From the NCBI GenBank assembly GCA_964436045.1, contig CAYTBN010000003.1, forward strand, positions 124,001 to 188,000: DNA of 64,000 nt, given 5' to 3'. Source of the DNA: CAYTBN01 sp964436045. GTDB taxonomy: Bacteria > Myxococcota_A > UBA796 > UBA9615 > CAYRNR01. Shown here in pieces: positions 10,001-19,612 of the stretch (within the stretch, counting starts at the first letter, position 1; every line of letters starts with the position of its first letter). The translations under genes were made by a program, and so were the position numbers. The notes below the pieces were generated by a model. The model was given only the letters and a program-made list of their open reading frames with translations. It did not search any database and was not told the DNA's origin.

Positions 10001-12436
10001 TCAGATGTCCAGGTTGCGCACGTCGAGAGCGTTGGCCTGGATGAACTCCCGCCGGGGCTCCACCTCGTCCCCCATCAGCACGGTGAAGACCTCGTCGGCG
10101 CCCACCGAGTCGGCCACCTGGACCTGCATCAGGGTGCGGGTCTCCGGGTTCATGGTGGTGTCCCACAGCTGATCGGGGTTCATCTCGCCCAGTCCCTTGT
10201 AGCGCTGGACGTCGAATCCCTTCTGGCTGCTCGCCCGAACGTGTTCCAGCAACGCCCTCGCATTGGCGAAGGACAGCTCCTCGTCGCCATCGACCAGCCG
10301 GTAAGGCGGCGCCCCACCCATGCCGATGGTGTAGGCCAGCCGGCGCAGCTCGCGCACCTCGGGGGAGTTGTACAGCTCGGCCCCGACCACGCTGACCCGC
10401 CGGTGCCCCGACTGCTCGGTGCTGACCTGGACCGCGAACTTGTCTTCGAGCTCGGGGTCTTCGACGACCTCCACGCCCTGCACGCGCTGCTCTGGGTATG
10501 CCTCGGACAGGTATTCGCCCATCCGCCCGACCATCGCCTCCAGCGAGGCGCGATCACCGAACGACAACCCGGGGCGGCCGGCGATCAGGAAGGCCTCGAC
10601 CGCCGACGCGCTCAGCCTGCGCTCCAGCCGATCGCCGATCTCCTTGAACCGCTCGAGCCGGTCCAGCAACTCCAGCAGCGCGGCGCCGACGGCGGGTTCC
10701 GTGGCGTTGCCGGCCACCAGCTGCAGACCGGCCACCTGGCGCTCGAGGAAGAAGTGGGTCAGGGCCCCCTCGTCCTTGAGGTAGGTGATCCGCTTGCCCT
10801 TGCGCACCTTGAACAGCGGTGGCTGGGCGATGTAGAGGTGCCCGCCGGTGATCAGCTCGTTCATCTGCCGGAAGAAGAAGGTCAGCAACAGGGTGCGGAT
10901 GTGACTACCGTCCACATCGGCGTCGGTCATGATGATGATCCGGTGGTAACGCAGACGCGCCGGATCAAACTCCTCCTCGCCGATCCCCGTCCCCAGCGCG
11001 CTGATCAGGATCCGCAGCTCCTGGCTGGACAGCATCCGGTCGAAGCGCGCTTTTTCGACGTTGAGGATCTTGCCCCGCAGCGGGAGGATCGCCTGGAAAC
11101 GCCGGTCGCGGCAGGCCTTGGCCGATCCGCCGGCGGACTCACCCTCGACGATGTACAGCTCGCACTGGCTGGGGTCCTTCTCCTGGCAATCCGCCAGCTT
11201 GCCGGGCAGATCGCCGGAGTCCAGCGCGCTCTTGCGGCGGGCCAGGTCGCGGGCCTTGCGTGCCGCGTCGCGGGCCCGTGATGCGTCGATGGCCTTGCTC
11301 AGGATCGCCTTGGCGACCGCCGGATTCTCCTCGAGGAACTCGGCCAGCACCTCGTTGACCATCGACTCGACCATACCCTTGACCTCGGAGTTGCCGAGCT
11401 TGGTCTTGGTCTGGCCCTCGAACTGGGGCTCTGGGATCTTGACGCTGATGATCCCGGTCATCCCTTCGCGGATGTCCTCGCCCGAGAGGTTCTCCTTGAT
11501 CTTCTTGAACAGCCCGGAGGACTGACCGTAGGCGTTGAAGGTGCGGGTCAGCGATGCCTTGAACCCGGAGATGTGGGTGCCACCGTCGATGGTGTTGATG
11601 TTGTTGGCGAACCCCAGCACCGACTCCGCGTAGGCGCTGGTCCACATCATCGCGATCTCGAGCTGGATGCCGTCGTTCTCGCCGCGGATGGCGATGGGTA
11701 CCTCGTGGAGTGGGGCCTTCTTCTGGCAGAGGTACTCGACGAAGCTGACGATCCCGCCCTCGTACTGAAACTCCTGCTTCTTGCCGGTGATCTGGTCCTC
11801 GATCTCGATCATCAGGCCCGGGTTAAGGAAGGCCAACTCACGAAGCCGCGCGGATAGCAGCTCGAACTGGAACCCGTCCACCTCGAAGATGTCCATGTCG
11901 GGACGGAAGGTGATCTTGGTGCCGTGCCGGCTGGTCTCCCCCACCACCGCCAGCGGCTCTCGGGGTTCCCCGCGATCGTACTGCTGGTGGAAGATCCGGC
12001 CATCCCGGTGGATGGTCATCGTCAACCACTCGCTCAGCGCGTTGACGACGCTGACACCCACGCCGTGCAGTCCGCCGGAGACCTTGTAGGCCTTGTTGTC
12101 GAACTTGCCGCCAGCGTGAAGGCGGGTCATGACCACCTCGGCGGCGGAGACTCCCTCGCTGGAATGCAGGTCGGTGGGGATGCCACGACCGTTGTCCTCG
12201 ATGGTGGCCGAGCCGTCCTCGTGGAGTTGGATCTGGACGTGGTCGCAGTGGCCGGCCAGGGCCTCGTCGATGGCGTTGTCCACCACCTCGTAGACCAGAT
12301 GATGGAATCCGCGAACCGCGGTGTCGCCGATGTACATGCCAGGCCGCTTGCGCACCGCGTCCAGGCCCTCGAGGACCTTGATGCTCTCTGCGCCGTAGTT
12401 CTCTGCCGCCTGGGGCAGGTCGATGTTCTCGCTCAA
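10001..12436 (-). CDS. gyrB: DNA gyrase subunit B
   Basis: An 811-residue ATPase subunit of gyrase. It has GHKL motifs DNAIDEA, DNGRGIP and GGLHGVGVSVVNALS, the TOPRIM motifs EGESAGGSA and DADVDGSHI, and the C-terminal KGLGEMNPDQLWDTTM. It is longer than the usual ~640-residue form, with a ~170-residue insertion after the TOPRIM region as in gammaproteobacterial and several deltaproteobacterial GyrB. The best start is TTG 12434-12436, with GAGGAG 8 nt upstream, giving LSENIDLPQAAENY. A longer in-frame upstream extension is GC-rich noise. It is part of the dnaA-dnaN-recF-gyrB group. Confidence 0.96.
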   Translation of the reverse strand: MSENIDLPQAAENYGAESIKVLEGLDAVRKRPGMYIGDTAVRGFHHLVYEVVDNAIDEALAGHCDHVQIQLHEDGSATIEDNGRGIPTDLHSSEGVSAAEVVMTRLHAGGKFDNKAYKVSGGLHGVGVSVVNALSEWLTMTIHRDGRIFHQQYDRGEPREPLAVVGETSRHGTKITFRPDMDIFEVDGFQFELLSARLRELAFLNPGLMIEIEDQITGKKQEFQYEGGIVSFVEYLCQKKAPLHEVPIAIRGENDGIQLEIAMMWTSAYAESVLGFANNINTIDGGTHISGFKASLTRTFNAYGQSSGLFKKIKENLSGEDIREGMTGIISVKIPEPQFEGQTKTKLGNSEVKGMVESMVNEVLAEFLEENPAVAKAILSKAIDASRARDAARKARDLARRKSALDSGDLPGKLADCQEKDPSQCELYIVEGESAGGSAKACRDRRFQAILPLRGKILNVEKARFDRMLSSQELRILISALGTGIGEEEFDPARLRYHRIIIMTDADVDGSHIRTLLLTFFFRQMNELITGGHLYIAQPPLFKVRKGKRITYLKDEGALTHFFLERQVAGLQLVAGNATEPAVGAALLELLDRLERFKEIGDRLERRLSASAVEAFLIAGRPGLSFGDRASLEAMVGRMGEYLSEAYPEQRVQGVEVVEDPELEDKFAVQVSTEQSGHRRVSVVGAELYNSPEVRELRRLAYTIGMGGAPPYRLVDGDEELSFANARALLEHVRASSQKGFDVQRYKGLGEMNPDQLWDTTMNPETRTLMQVQVADSVGADEVFTVLMGDEVEPRREFIQANALDVRNLDI

Positions 12437-12617
12437 CGTCGGTTCTCCTCGTGTTGCGCTTGGCTGCCGCTGCTCTGCTCGACGGGTTCGCTGGTTGGCT
12501 CCTGGAGGGTTCGTCCGTGGACCCTTGCCGGAGAGGGCGCAAACTACCACAACGCGGTAAAAAAGGCAATGTATAGAACGCGCGCACGCACAGAGGGAAC
12601 TACTTGCCCCGGGGTGG

Positions 12618-13736
12618 CTAGCCGCCCCCTGCGCCACCGTCGGCGCGATCCTCCACCACCCGCCCCTCCACCACGTGCAGCGCACGATATCGCGAAGGCT
12701 CTACGGGGACGTGAGCCAGCGCTGTGGTGGCCACGAACACCTGGCACCCCTCCTTCACCACCCAGGCCAGCAGCCGCTCGTTGCGGGAGGGGTCGAGCTC
12801 GCTGCCCAGGTCGTCGAGCAGGAACATCGGCGGCGACCCCACCCGCGAGGCGGTGGTCGCCAGCAGCGCCAGCTTCAACGTCAGCGCCGCGGTCCGGACC
12901 TGTCCTTGACTGCCGTAGGTCCGCAGGTCCTTGCCTGCGAGGCGCAGCGACAGATCCTCGCGATGGGGCCCGACCAGGGTCTGTCCTCGGTCCAGTTCCG
13001 CGTCCATCTGGCCTTCGAGCAGCGCCCTGAGCGCCTCGACATCGCCGGGAGGACAGCAGGCCCGGTACGAGGCCTCGAAGGGCTGCTCGTCGTCCGTGAG
13101 CGCCCGATGGACCCCCTCCAGGTGCTCGGCCAGGGCCACGGCGAAGGTGTTCCGCCGCGCCATCACCTCCGCGCCAACCTCGGCGAGACGCTCGTTCCAG
13201 ACTGCCAGCTGGGCGGCAGAAGCCGTCCGATCACCCCGGGCACGGAGCAGGGCGTTCTTCTGGCTCACCAGCCGGCCCAGCTCCCGAATCAGGCCCAGGT
13301 GGTCCGGGCGCGCCAGGAACACGCCGCGATCCAGGAAGCCCCGCCGGCCCTGGGGTCCGCCGCGCACCATCGCCGGATCCTCGGGCGTGAAGGCCACGGC
13401 CCGGATCCCGGAGAAGTAGCGCACGAACGAACTCATGTCCTTGCCGTCCAGCCGTACTTCGCGGTGATCGCGGTGCAACTCCACCTCGAACCGCCGGGCG
13501 GTGTCGTCGGCCTCCACCCGGGCAGCCACGTGGGCCGTCGGCTGGTTCCAGCGGATCATCTCGTTGCGTTTGGAGCGGCGGAAGGACCGCAGGTTGGCCA
13601 GCAGATAGAGGGCCTCTAGCAGCCCCGTCTTGCCCTGGCCGTTGTCGCCGTGGAACACGACCAGATCGTCGTCCAGCCCCAGATCGAGGGCTTCGACGTT
13701 GCGGAAATCGCGCAGGAAAAGGTGCTTTACGCGCAC
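12618..13736 (-). CDS. recF: DNA replication and repair protein RecF
   Basis: A 372-residue SMC-like ATPase that loads RecA at gaps together with RecO and RecR. It shows Walker A GDNGQGKTGLLEAL (30-43), the signature TYGSQGQVRTAALTLKLAL (about 288-306), and Walker B MFLLDDLGSELD. The length is typical (360-375). The start is GTG 13734-13736, 4 nt after the dnaN stop, so it is probably coupled to dnaN. Confidence 0.96.
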   Translation of the reverse strand: MRVKHLFLRDFRNVEALDLGLDDDLVVFHGDNGQGKTGLLEALYLLANLRSFRRSKRNEMIRWNQPTAHVAARVEADDTARRFEVELHRDHREVRLDGKDMSSFVRYFSGIRAVAFTPEDPAMVRGGPQGRRGFLDRGVFLARPDHLGLIRELGRLVSQKNALLRARGDRTASAAQLAVWNERLAEVGAEVMARRNTFAVALAEHLEGVHRALTDDEQPFEASYRACCPPGDVEALRALLEGQMDAELDRGQTLVGPHREDLSLRLAGKDLRTYGSQGQVRTAALTLKLALLATTASRVGSPPMFLLDDLGSELDPSRNERLLAWVVKEGCQVFVATTALAHVPVEPSRYRALHVVEGRVVEDRADGGAGGG

Positions 13737-13740
13737 AGCC

Positions 13741-14853
13741 TCAGTCGAGGCGCATGGGCATGATGACGAACATCGCCGGAGTGTCGGCGGCGGGCTTGAG
13801 CAGGCAAGGGCCGAGGGAGTCGCCGAACTCGAGCTTGACCCGCTCGTCCTCGATCACGGCCAGCGCGTCCAGGAAGTAACGCGCGTTGAAGCCGATCTCC
13901 AGGGGTTCACCGTCGGTCTCCACCTCGAGTTCCTCGCTGGCGGATCCGAACTCGCTGTGGCTGGACTGCAGGCCCAGCAGCTGGTCGCCGATGGTGAAGC
14001 GGACCGCGTTGGAACGCTCCGGCGCCAGGATGGAGGCCCGCTTGAGGCCGTCGACCAGGGCCCTGCGTTCGACGATCACCGCGCGCGTCGGCTTGGACGG
14101 GATGACCTGGCGGTAGTCCGGGAAGACCCCCTCGAGCAACCGCATGGCCAGGGTCACGTTCCCCCGGTGGAAGACGGCCTGATTCTGCACGAAGGCGATG
14201 TCGTAGGCTTCGTCCGAGTCGTCGCAGAGCTTGCGAAGCTCGCCCAGCCCCTTGCGGGGCAACAACAGGCTCTGTCCGCCCGCGAGCTCGCCCTGGAACG
14301 CAACCTCGGCCAGGCTCAGCCGGTGTCCGTCGGTGGCCACCAACCGCAGCCGGGTGTCGTCCACCGCCTCCAAGCTCGCGCCGTTGAGGCCCGTGCGGGT
14401 GTCGTCGCTGCTGATGGAGAATGCGGTCCGTTCGATCACCCGGCGCAACTCACCCGACGTGATCTGCATCGCGCTCTCCCCAGCCATCCCGGGCACGGGC
14501 GGGAAGCTCTCGGCGGCCATACCCTTGACCCGGAAGTAGGCCCTGCCACTGCGGATCTCGACCTCCATCGGAGCATCTTCCGCCGACTGCACGCTCACCT
14601 CCTGCGTCGGCATGTTGCGCGCGATGTCGAACAGGTGCTTGGCCTCGATGGTGATCTCACCCTCGGTGGTCACCTGGGCCTCGTAGGTCCCCACGAACGA
14701 GATCTCGGTGTCGGTGGCGGTCACCACCAGGCCGGATGACTCCGCGCGCAGGAGAACGTTGGCGATGATCGGGTTGGTCGAACGACGCTCGACGATCCCC
14801 TGAACCCGCTGCAGTGCCCGGACCAACTCCTCCTTGGCGATGTGGAACTCCAT
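13741..14853 (-). CDS. dnaN: DNA polymerase III beta sliding clamp
   Basis: A 370-residue clamp subunit that forms a ring dimer around DNA. The N-terminus MEFHIAKEELVRALQ and the C-terminus ending in VIMPMRLD, which includes part of the protein-binding cleft, are characteristic. The start ATG 14851-14853 has AAGGAG 8 nt upstream; an in-frame GTG three codons earlier is too close to that site. It sits 323 bp from dnaA and 4 bp from recF, the classical order. Confidence 0.97.
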   Translation of the reverse strand: MEFHIAKEELVRALQRVQGIVERRSTNPIIANVLLRAESSGLVVTATDTEISFVGTYEAQVTTEGEITIEAKHLFDIARNMPTQEVSVQSAEDAPMEVEIRSGRAYFRVKGMAAESFPPVPGMAGESAMQITSGELRRVIERTAFSISSDDTRTGLNGASLEAVDDTRLRLVATDGHRLSLAEVAFQGELAGGQSLLLPRKGLGELRKLCDDSDEAYDIAFVQNQAVFHRGNVTLAMRLLEGVFPDYRQVIPSKPTRAVIVERRALVDGLKRASILAPERSNAVRFTIGDQLLGLQSSHSEFGSASEELEVETDGEPLEIGFNARYFLDALAVIEDERVKLEFGDSLGPCLLKPAADTPAMFVIMPMRLD

Positions 14854-15176
14854 GTTCAGCACTCCTTCAACGATCCTAGATAAAGGACGGAGATCTGTAA
14901 TTCATCGTCGTCGTAACAGGGGACGTCTTTTTCTGTGGAGAAGTCCCCTAAACCAGTGGAATCACGGGGAAAATCACTGTCGATTCCGCTCTGGATTGTC
15001 CTGCGGATTCCCGTGCATAACTGCCGGTTATCCACCGCGGCTCGAATTCCTACCATCGTCCGTCCATTTTTCCCAACAGGGTTTCCACAGCGGTTCCTCA
15101 GCATCTCCTCGATCCGAACTGCGCCCCAGGATACTCCCCTCGCGCGCGCGCTGCTGCCCCCATGATTCGCACCCCC
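14854..15176. other. Candidate oriC segment between dnaA and dnaN
   Basis: A 323-bp non-coding stretch, visibly richer in A+T than its neighbours. It contains DnaA-box-like 9-mers one mismatch from TTATNCACA: TTATCCACC (15028-15036, plus), TTATGCACG (15012-15020, minus) and TTCTCCACA (14934-14942, minus). It lies between dnaA and dnaN, a frequent oriC position. A further box-like site lies on the other side of dnaA. The dnaN promoter must also be here, but I could not fix it. The origin call is inference from gene context plus imperfect boxes. Confidence 0.55.
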
Positions 15177-16484
15177 TCAGATCTGCAAACTTCGCTCGAT
15201 GCTGGCGACCTTGCCGCGCAGATCGGCGTCCGCCTCGAGCTGGCGCCGGATGGTGTCGCAGGCGTGCATCACCGTGGTGTGGTGACGCTTGCCGAAGGCG
15301 GCTCCGATCTCCGGGAAGGAGTGGGCGGTGTGCTCCCGGGTCAGGTACATGGCGATCTGCCGGGGGCGGGCGATGAACTTGTTGCGGCGTGCGGACTTGA
15401 GGTCCTTGACCTGGATGTTGAAGAACCGCGAGACCTGATCCTGGATGCGCTCGATGGTCAGCCGGTTCTCCCGGGGGCCGGCCACATCGCCCAGCGCCGT
15501 CTTGGCGAAGTCGAGGGTGATCGGGCGGCCGTAGAACGACGAGAAGGCCTGTAGCCGGGTGAGCACACCCTCGAGCTCGCGGACGTTGGCCTGCACGTTC
15601 GAGGCGATGAACAGGGCCACGTCGTCCGGTAGCGTGATCTCCTCGACGTCCGCCTTCTTCTGCAGGATGGCGACCCGGGTCTCCAGCTCCGGTGGCTGGA
15701 TGTCGGCGACCAGGCCCCACTCGAAGCGAGTCCGCAGGCGCTCCTCGATACCCTCGATCTCCCGTGGATAGCGGTCCGAGGTGACCACGATCTGGCGACC
15801 GGCACCGTGCAGCGCGTTGAAGGTGTGGAAGAACTCCTCCTGGGTCTGCTTCTTGCCCGACAGGAAGTGGATGTCGTCGACCAGCAGCACGTCGCACCGC
15901 TGGCGGTAGCGGGAGTGGAAGCGCTCCATCCGCTGGTGGCGCAGCGAGTTGACCATGTCGTTGAGGAACTGCTCGGCGGACAGGTAGAGCACCCGGGCCG
16001 CCGGGTCGCGGGCGTACACGGCGTTGCCGATGGCGTTGAGCAGATGGGTCTTGCCCACGCCGACGCCGCCGAAGATGAACAGCGGGTTGAAGTTCTCGCC
16101 GGGCTTGGAGGCCACGTTCTGGCAGGCCGCGTGGGCGAACTTGTTGCTCTCGCCGACCACGAAGGTGCCGAACGTCTGCTTGAAGTTGAGCTGGTAGCCG
16201 GCGACGTCCTTCTCCTCGCGTCCCGCCTCGAGTTGGGCGCGTCCGTTCTTGGACACCGAGATCGTCACGTCGGCCGAGCGGCCGGTCAGCTCAGACAGCT
16301 TGCGGCAGATCAGGGCCTTGAAGTTCTCCTCGAAGTAGTCGCCGAAGTACCGATTGGGGACCTCGATACGCAGGGAGTCCCCCTGTGCATCGAGGAAACG
16401 AAGCGGCGGAAACCAGCACTCCCAGACGGCCTCCTCCATCTCGTTACGGAGCTCTTGGACAGCCTGATCCCAGGTTGTTCTCAT
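15177..16484 (-). CDS. dnaA: Chromosomal replication initiator DnaA
   Basis: A 435-residue AAA+ initiator. Domain I (1-80) is followed by a short linker, then domain III with Walker A GGVGVGKTHLLNA (about 139-151), Walker B VLLVDDIHFL (about 199-208) and sensor motifs. The C-terminal DNA-binding domain carries ARPRQIAMYLTREHTAHSFPEIG and the box-contacting GKRHHTTVMHA. The start ATG at 16482-16484 gives MRTTWDQAVQEL, typical of the family. It is transcribed divergently from rpmH across 277 bp. Confidence 0.98.
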   Translation of the reverse strand: MRTTWDQAVQELRNEMEEAVWECWFPPLRFLDAQGDSLRIEVPNRYFGDYFEENFKALICRKLSELTGRSADVTISVSKNGRAQLEAGREEKDVAGYQLNFKQTFGTFVVGESNKFAHAACQNVASKPGENFNPLFIFGGVGVGKTHLLNAIGNAVYARDPAARVLYLSAEQFLNDMVNSLRHQRMERFHSRYRQRCDVLLVDDIHFLSGKKQTQEEFFHTFNALHGAGRQIVVTSDRYPREIEGIEERLRTRFEWGLVADIQPPELETRVAILQKKADVEEITLPDDVALFIASNVQANVRELEGVLTRLQAFSSFYGRPITLDFAKTALGDVAGPRENRLTIERIQDQVSRFFNIQVKDLKSARRNKFIARPRQIAMYLTREHTAHSFPEIGAAFGKRHHTTVMHACDTIRRQLEADADLRGKVASIERSLQI

Positions 16485-16531
16485 CGTCTATCTGGCGCAC
16501 CACGTGCGTTGGCAGCGCGGACGAGCCGAGC

Positions 16532-16551
16532 TGTGGATTCGTTGTTGATAA
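16532..16551 (-). promoter_or_regulatory. DnaA-box-like sites upstream of dnaA
   Basis: Two 9-mers on the minus strand in the dnaA-rpmH gap: TTATCAACA (16543-16551, one mismatch to TTATNCACA) and GAATCCACA (16532-16540, two mismatches). They could mediate dnaA autoregulation or form the second half of a bipartite origin together with 14854-15176. The match is weak and unsupported by other data. Confidence 0.4.
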
Positions 16552-16634
16552 CTATCTACAGTGAATGGCAGCGGAAAGATGCTATACCCTCTCACGCCGG
16601 TCCCGCAAGGGGGAAGTTGACCCGAAAACCGCCG

Positions 16635-16663
16635 TTGACATGGTTTGGGTGCCGGCCTAAAAT
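16635..16663 (+). promoter_or_regulatory. Sigma70-type promoter of the rpmH operon
   Basis: A perfect -35 TTGACA (16635-16640) is separated by exactly 17 bp from TAAAAT (16658-16663), one base from the -10 consensus. It lies about 100 bp upstream of rpmH and faces the rpmH-rnpA-yidD-yidC operon. It is the best housekeeping promoter I found in the window. Confidence 0.8.
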
Positions 16664-16761
16664 TCGCCGCCTTTTTCCGGACCCTCCCTGTGGATGGTCG
16701 CGTCACGATTCGACGCGAACCAGGGGGGGGCCGAGGGAACCAGAGAGTTGGAGACAGGAAG

Positions 16762-16917
16762 ATGAAACGGACCTTCCAGCCCAGCAATGTCTCGCGCAAG
16801 CGGACCCACGGGTTTCGGGTCCGGATGCGGACCAAGAATGGCCGCGCCGTGATCAAGCGTAGGCGTCTGAAGGGCCGCAAGCGGCTCGCGGTGACGATCG
16901 CGTCCAAGCTCCGGTAA
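16762..16917 (+). CDS. rpmH: 50S ribosomal protein L34
   Basis: A 51-residue very basic ribosomal protein. MKRTFQPSNVSRKRTHGFRV is the family hallmark, followed by RTKNGRAVIKRRRLKGRKRL. It is slightly longer than the usual 44-46 residues because of a C-terminal extension (AVTIASKLR). The start ATG follows a GGAGAC-like site. It is the first gene of the rnpA/yidC operon, just after a strong promoter. Confidence 0.97.
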   Translation: MKRTFQPSNVSRKRTHGFRVRMRTKNGRAVIKRRRLKGRKRLAVTIASKLR

Positions 16918-16985
16918 GCGAGCCGGTGGCATCGACGTCCGCATCCGGGGGAATCCGGCGCACTTCGTGCGGGTTTCCTCCAGCG

Positions 16986-17312
16986 ATGCGGATTCGTCGG
17001 TCGACCGACTACCGGGACATGGCGCACCGCGCGCGCCGCTTCCAGACCCGGCATTTCGTCATCCTCTACCGTCGTGGAAGGGGCCCTGTGAGCAGGACTG
17101 GCATCACGGTCAGTCGTCGCGTGGGCAACGCGGTGGTGCGCAACCGGGTCAAGCGCGGTGTAAGGGAGTACGTACGCACGCACGTGCGGGACGTGCCCGG
17201 CACCTGGGATGCGGTGGTGATCGCACGCCCGTCGGCACGGGACTGCCCGGCCGGGGGCATCGCTGAACAGCTTGGCGAACTGTACGCCTACCTGGCGCGG
17301 AGGGCCCCGTGA
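16986..17312 (+). CDS. rnpA: Ribonuclease P protein component
   Basis: A 108-residue protein subunit of RNase P, which matures tRNA 5' ends. The RNR signature is clear: SRRVGNAVVRNRVKRGVREY. The start ATG 16986 gives MRIRRSTDYRD, which aligns with the family N-terminus; a longer frame from 16926 has no family resemblance. The stop overlaps the yidD GTG (GTGA), implying coupled translation. Confidence 0.93.
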   Translation: MRIRRSTDYRDMAHRARRFQTRHFVILYRRGRGPVSRTGITVSRRVGNAVVRNRVKRGVREYVRTHVRDVPGTWDAVVIARPSARDCPAGGIAEQLGELYAYLARRAP

Positions 17313-17563
17313 CCCGCGCCCTGGTGGTGCTGCTGCGCTTCTACAAGCGCTTCCTCTCGCCGTTCTTGCCGCCCGCCTGCCGCTTCACACCGACGTGCAG
17401 CGAGTACGCGATGGAGGCGGTGTCCGTGTGGGGTCCTTTCCGGGGAAGCTACATGGCAGCACTGCGCCTGGCGCGCTGTCATCCCTTCCATCCCGGCGGC
17501 CACGACCCGGTGCCCGGGGCCGGAGATCTGGACCACGACGACTTCGACGACGAGGAGAACTGA
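17309..17563 (+). CDS. yidD: Membrane protein insertion efficiency factor YidD
   Basis: An 84-residue protein with an amphipathic N-terminus (LVVLLRFYKRFLSPFLP) and the family signature CRFTPTCSEYAMEAV, plus the third conserved Cys in RCHPFHPGGHDPV. It aids YidC-dependent membrane insertion. The GTG start overlaps the rnpA stop. The C-terminus ends in an acidic tail (DLDHDDFDDEEN). yidC follows 6 nt later. Confidence 0.93.
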   Translation: MTRALVVLLRFYKRFLSPFLPPACRFTPTCSEYAMEAVSVWGPFRGSYMAALRLARCHPFHPGGHDPVPGAGDLDHDDFDDEEN

Positions 17564-17569
17564 GGGACC

Positions 17570-19522
17570 ATGCGACCAGGGGAACCGCTGTACCAGCGTG
17601 GGGGCAACCGGGGAGACGGGGACGGCCGCCGGTTCTTCCTGGCGATCGCCTTCAGCGTGGGGCTGGTCTTCATTTACATGACCTTCCTGGCCCCACGGCC
17701 GCCAGCCGTCGAGGAGACGGCCGCCGGAGACGGCGCAGCGGACGCGGGCATGGAGAGCGTCACGCCGCCGCCGCTGCGGGCCTCGGCCGACGACGACTCG
17801 GCCGAGGGCGACGACTCGGCCGAGGGCGACACCGGAAGCCGAAACCTGGCCGAGCTGGGGCCCGACACGCTGGTCTACGAGCGGCTGGAGGGGGAGCCCG
17901 CCGTCGAGACCATCGCGGTCGACGGGTTCTTCACCGCCCAGTTCTCGACCCAGGGCGGCGGTCCGTCCAGCTGGGTGCTGGCCGACTACTACGAGCCGAT
18001 CGAGATCGACTGGCTGCCCTCGTGGGCCTGGGACGGCATCAAGAGCGGTCTGGACTTCGACAGCTTCTCGATGAAGTGCCCCCCCAAGGACAACGCCGAG
18101 TTGATCAAGGGCGAGGGCGCCTACCGGCTGGTCCCCAGCTTCCAGAGCGGGGGGCTGGTGCGGGCGCCGGGCAACGACCGGCTGATGTCCGGCGGCACCG
18201 AGCGGGCCTACGTCTGGGCCAACGCCGGCGAGGACCTCGACTTCCATCGCTGGGAACTGCTGGAGCGCAACGATCGACAGCTGATCTACTCCACCGAGCG
18301 GCCCACCTGGGGCGGCGAGCTGGAGATCACCACCACCTACGACCTGCCCGAGTCCGGCTACTTGATGGGCTACCAGGTCACCGTCCACAACAGCGGAGAC
18401 CAGCCCGAGCAGCTATCCCCCCGTTTCTCCGTGGTGGCCGCCATCCCCCCGGCCGGGAGCCGCTACACCAGCTCGATGACGCCGTTCTACGACAAGGGCG
18501 GCAAGGCCAAGGACCTGGCCATCACCAAGGTGGACAAGAAGCGGGTTATCCGCGACGAGGAGAACCCGGTCCGGTTCGCGGGCATCGAGGAGCGGTACTT
18601 CATGACCGCCCTGGTCCCCCACGAGCGGCCGGCCGCCTACGAGGCCGCGCCCATCGGCTGGATGGACGACGAGCGACTGGCGTTGCTTGACACCGCGCCC
18701 CTCGGCGACAACGGCGAACCCGAGGATCGCAGCTACCGCTCGACCATGATCTACCCCGAGAGCACGCTGCTGCCCGGCCAGACCGCCACCTACGCCTTCG
18801 ACGTCTACGTCGGGCCCAAGGTGCTGGGCGACATGAAGGAGCTGGGCCTGGGGCTCGAGAACACCGTGCAGTACGGCGTGTTCTCGATCATCGCGCGGCC
18901 GATGCTGTTCATGCTGACCCTGTTCCACGCCTGGATCGGCAACTGGGGGCTCGCCATCATCCTGCTGACCGTGGTGGTCAAGGCGCTGGTGTTCCCCCTG
19001 GACCAGGCGTCCTACAAGTCGATGAAGAAGATGCGCGTGCTCGCCCCGCGCATGCAGGAGATCCGGGACCAGTTCAAGAACGATCCCCAGCGCCAGCAGC
19101 AAGAGATCATGTCGATGTACAAGGCGGCGGGGGCCAACCCCTTCTCCGGCTGCTTCCCGATGTTGATCCAGATGCCGATCTGGTTCGCACTCTACCGGGT
19201 GCTGTGGGGCAGTATCGAGCTGTATCAGGAGCAGTTCCTGTACTTCTGCGACCTGACCGCCCGCGATCCGATCTGCATCTTCCCGGTGGCCCTGTCCGGA
19301 ATCATGTTCGTCCAGCAGAAGATGAGCCCGCCACCGACGGATCCGAACCAGAAGATGATGATGCAGTTCATGCCATTATTCTTCGCCTTCATCATGTTCG
19401 CCCTTCCGTCTGGGCTCGTGCTATACATCCTGGTCAGCTCGTGTTTGAGGCTCCTGCAGCAGTGGTTGGTCAATCGAAGCGGCGATCCTGAGACGAAATC
19501 AGCAGCGGCAGCTGGCAAGTAA
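17570..19522 (+). CDS. yidC: Membrane protein insertase YidC
   Basis: A 650-residue insertase of the Gram-negative type. It has an N-terminal membrane anchor (about 22-40), a low-complexity acidic linker with repeated DDSAEGD, a large periplasmic beta-domain (about 95-420), and a C-terminal five-helix core. The core has the positively charged cytoplasmic hairpin (SYKSMKKMRVLAPRMQEI) and the motif NPFSGCFPMLIQMPIWFALY. It inserts inner-membrane proteins with or without SecYEG. The cotranscribed neighbours yidD and khpB are the usual ones. Confidence 0.97.
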   Translation: MRPGEPLYQRGGNRGDGDGRRFFLAIAFSVGLVFIYMTFLAPRPPAVEETAAGDGAADAGMESVTPPPLRASADDDSAEGDDSAEGDTGSRNLAELGPDTLVYERLEGEPAVETIAVDGFFTAQFSTQGGGPSSWVLADYYEPIEIDWLPSWAWDGIKSGLDFDSFSMKCPPKDNAELIKGEGAYRLVPSFQSGGLVRAPGNDRLMSGGTERAYVWANAGEDLDFHRWELLERNDRQLIYSTERPTWGGELEITTTYDLPESGYLMGYQVTVHNSGDQPEQLSPRFSVVAAIPPAGSRYTSSMTPFYDKGGKAKDLAITKVDKKRVIRDEENPVRFAGIEERYFMTALVPHERPAAYEAAPIGWMDDERLALLDTAPLGDNGEPEDRSYRSTMIYPESTLLPGQTATYAFDVYVGPKVLGDMKELGLGLENTVQYGVFSIIARPMLFMLTLFHAWIGNWGLAIILLTVVVKALVFPLDQASYKSMKKMRVLAPRMQEIRDQFKNDPQRQQQEIMSMYKAAGANPFSGCFPMLIQMPIWFALYRVLWGSIELYQEQFLYFCDLTARDPICIFPVALSGIMFVQQKMSPPPTDPNQKMMMQFMPLFFAFIMFALPSGLVLYILVSSCLRLLQQWLVNRSGDPETKSAAAAGK

Positions 19523-19612
19523 GAAAAGCCAGAAAAACCGCAGACTTAGCCGCGTTTTGGCGTGTTTTTTTGATACAGACTGCGGCGGAGACGTCGAAAC
19601 GGGAGGTTGACC

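Noticed and set aside
10001..12685. Longer N-terminus for GyrB starting near 12685
   Set aside because: The extra ~83 residues are Arg/Cys/Trp-rich noise without family resemblance; the TTG at 12436 has a good ribosome site and the correct GyrB N-terminus.
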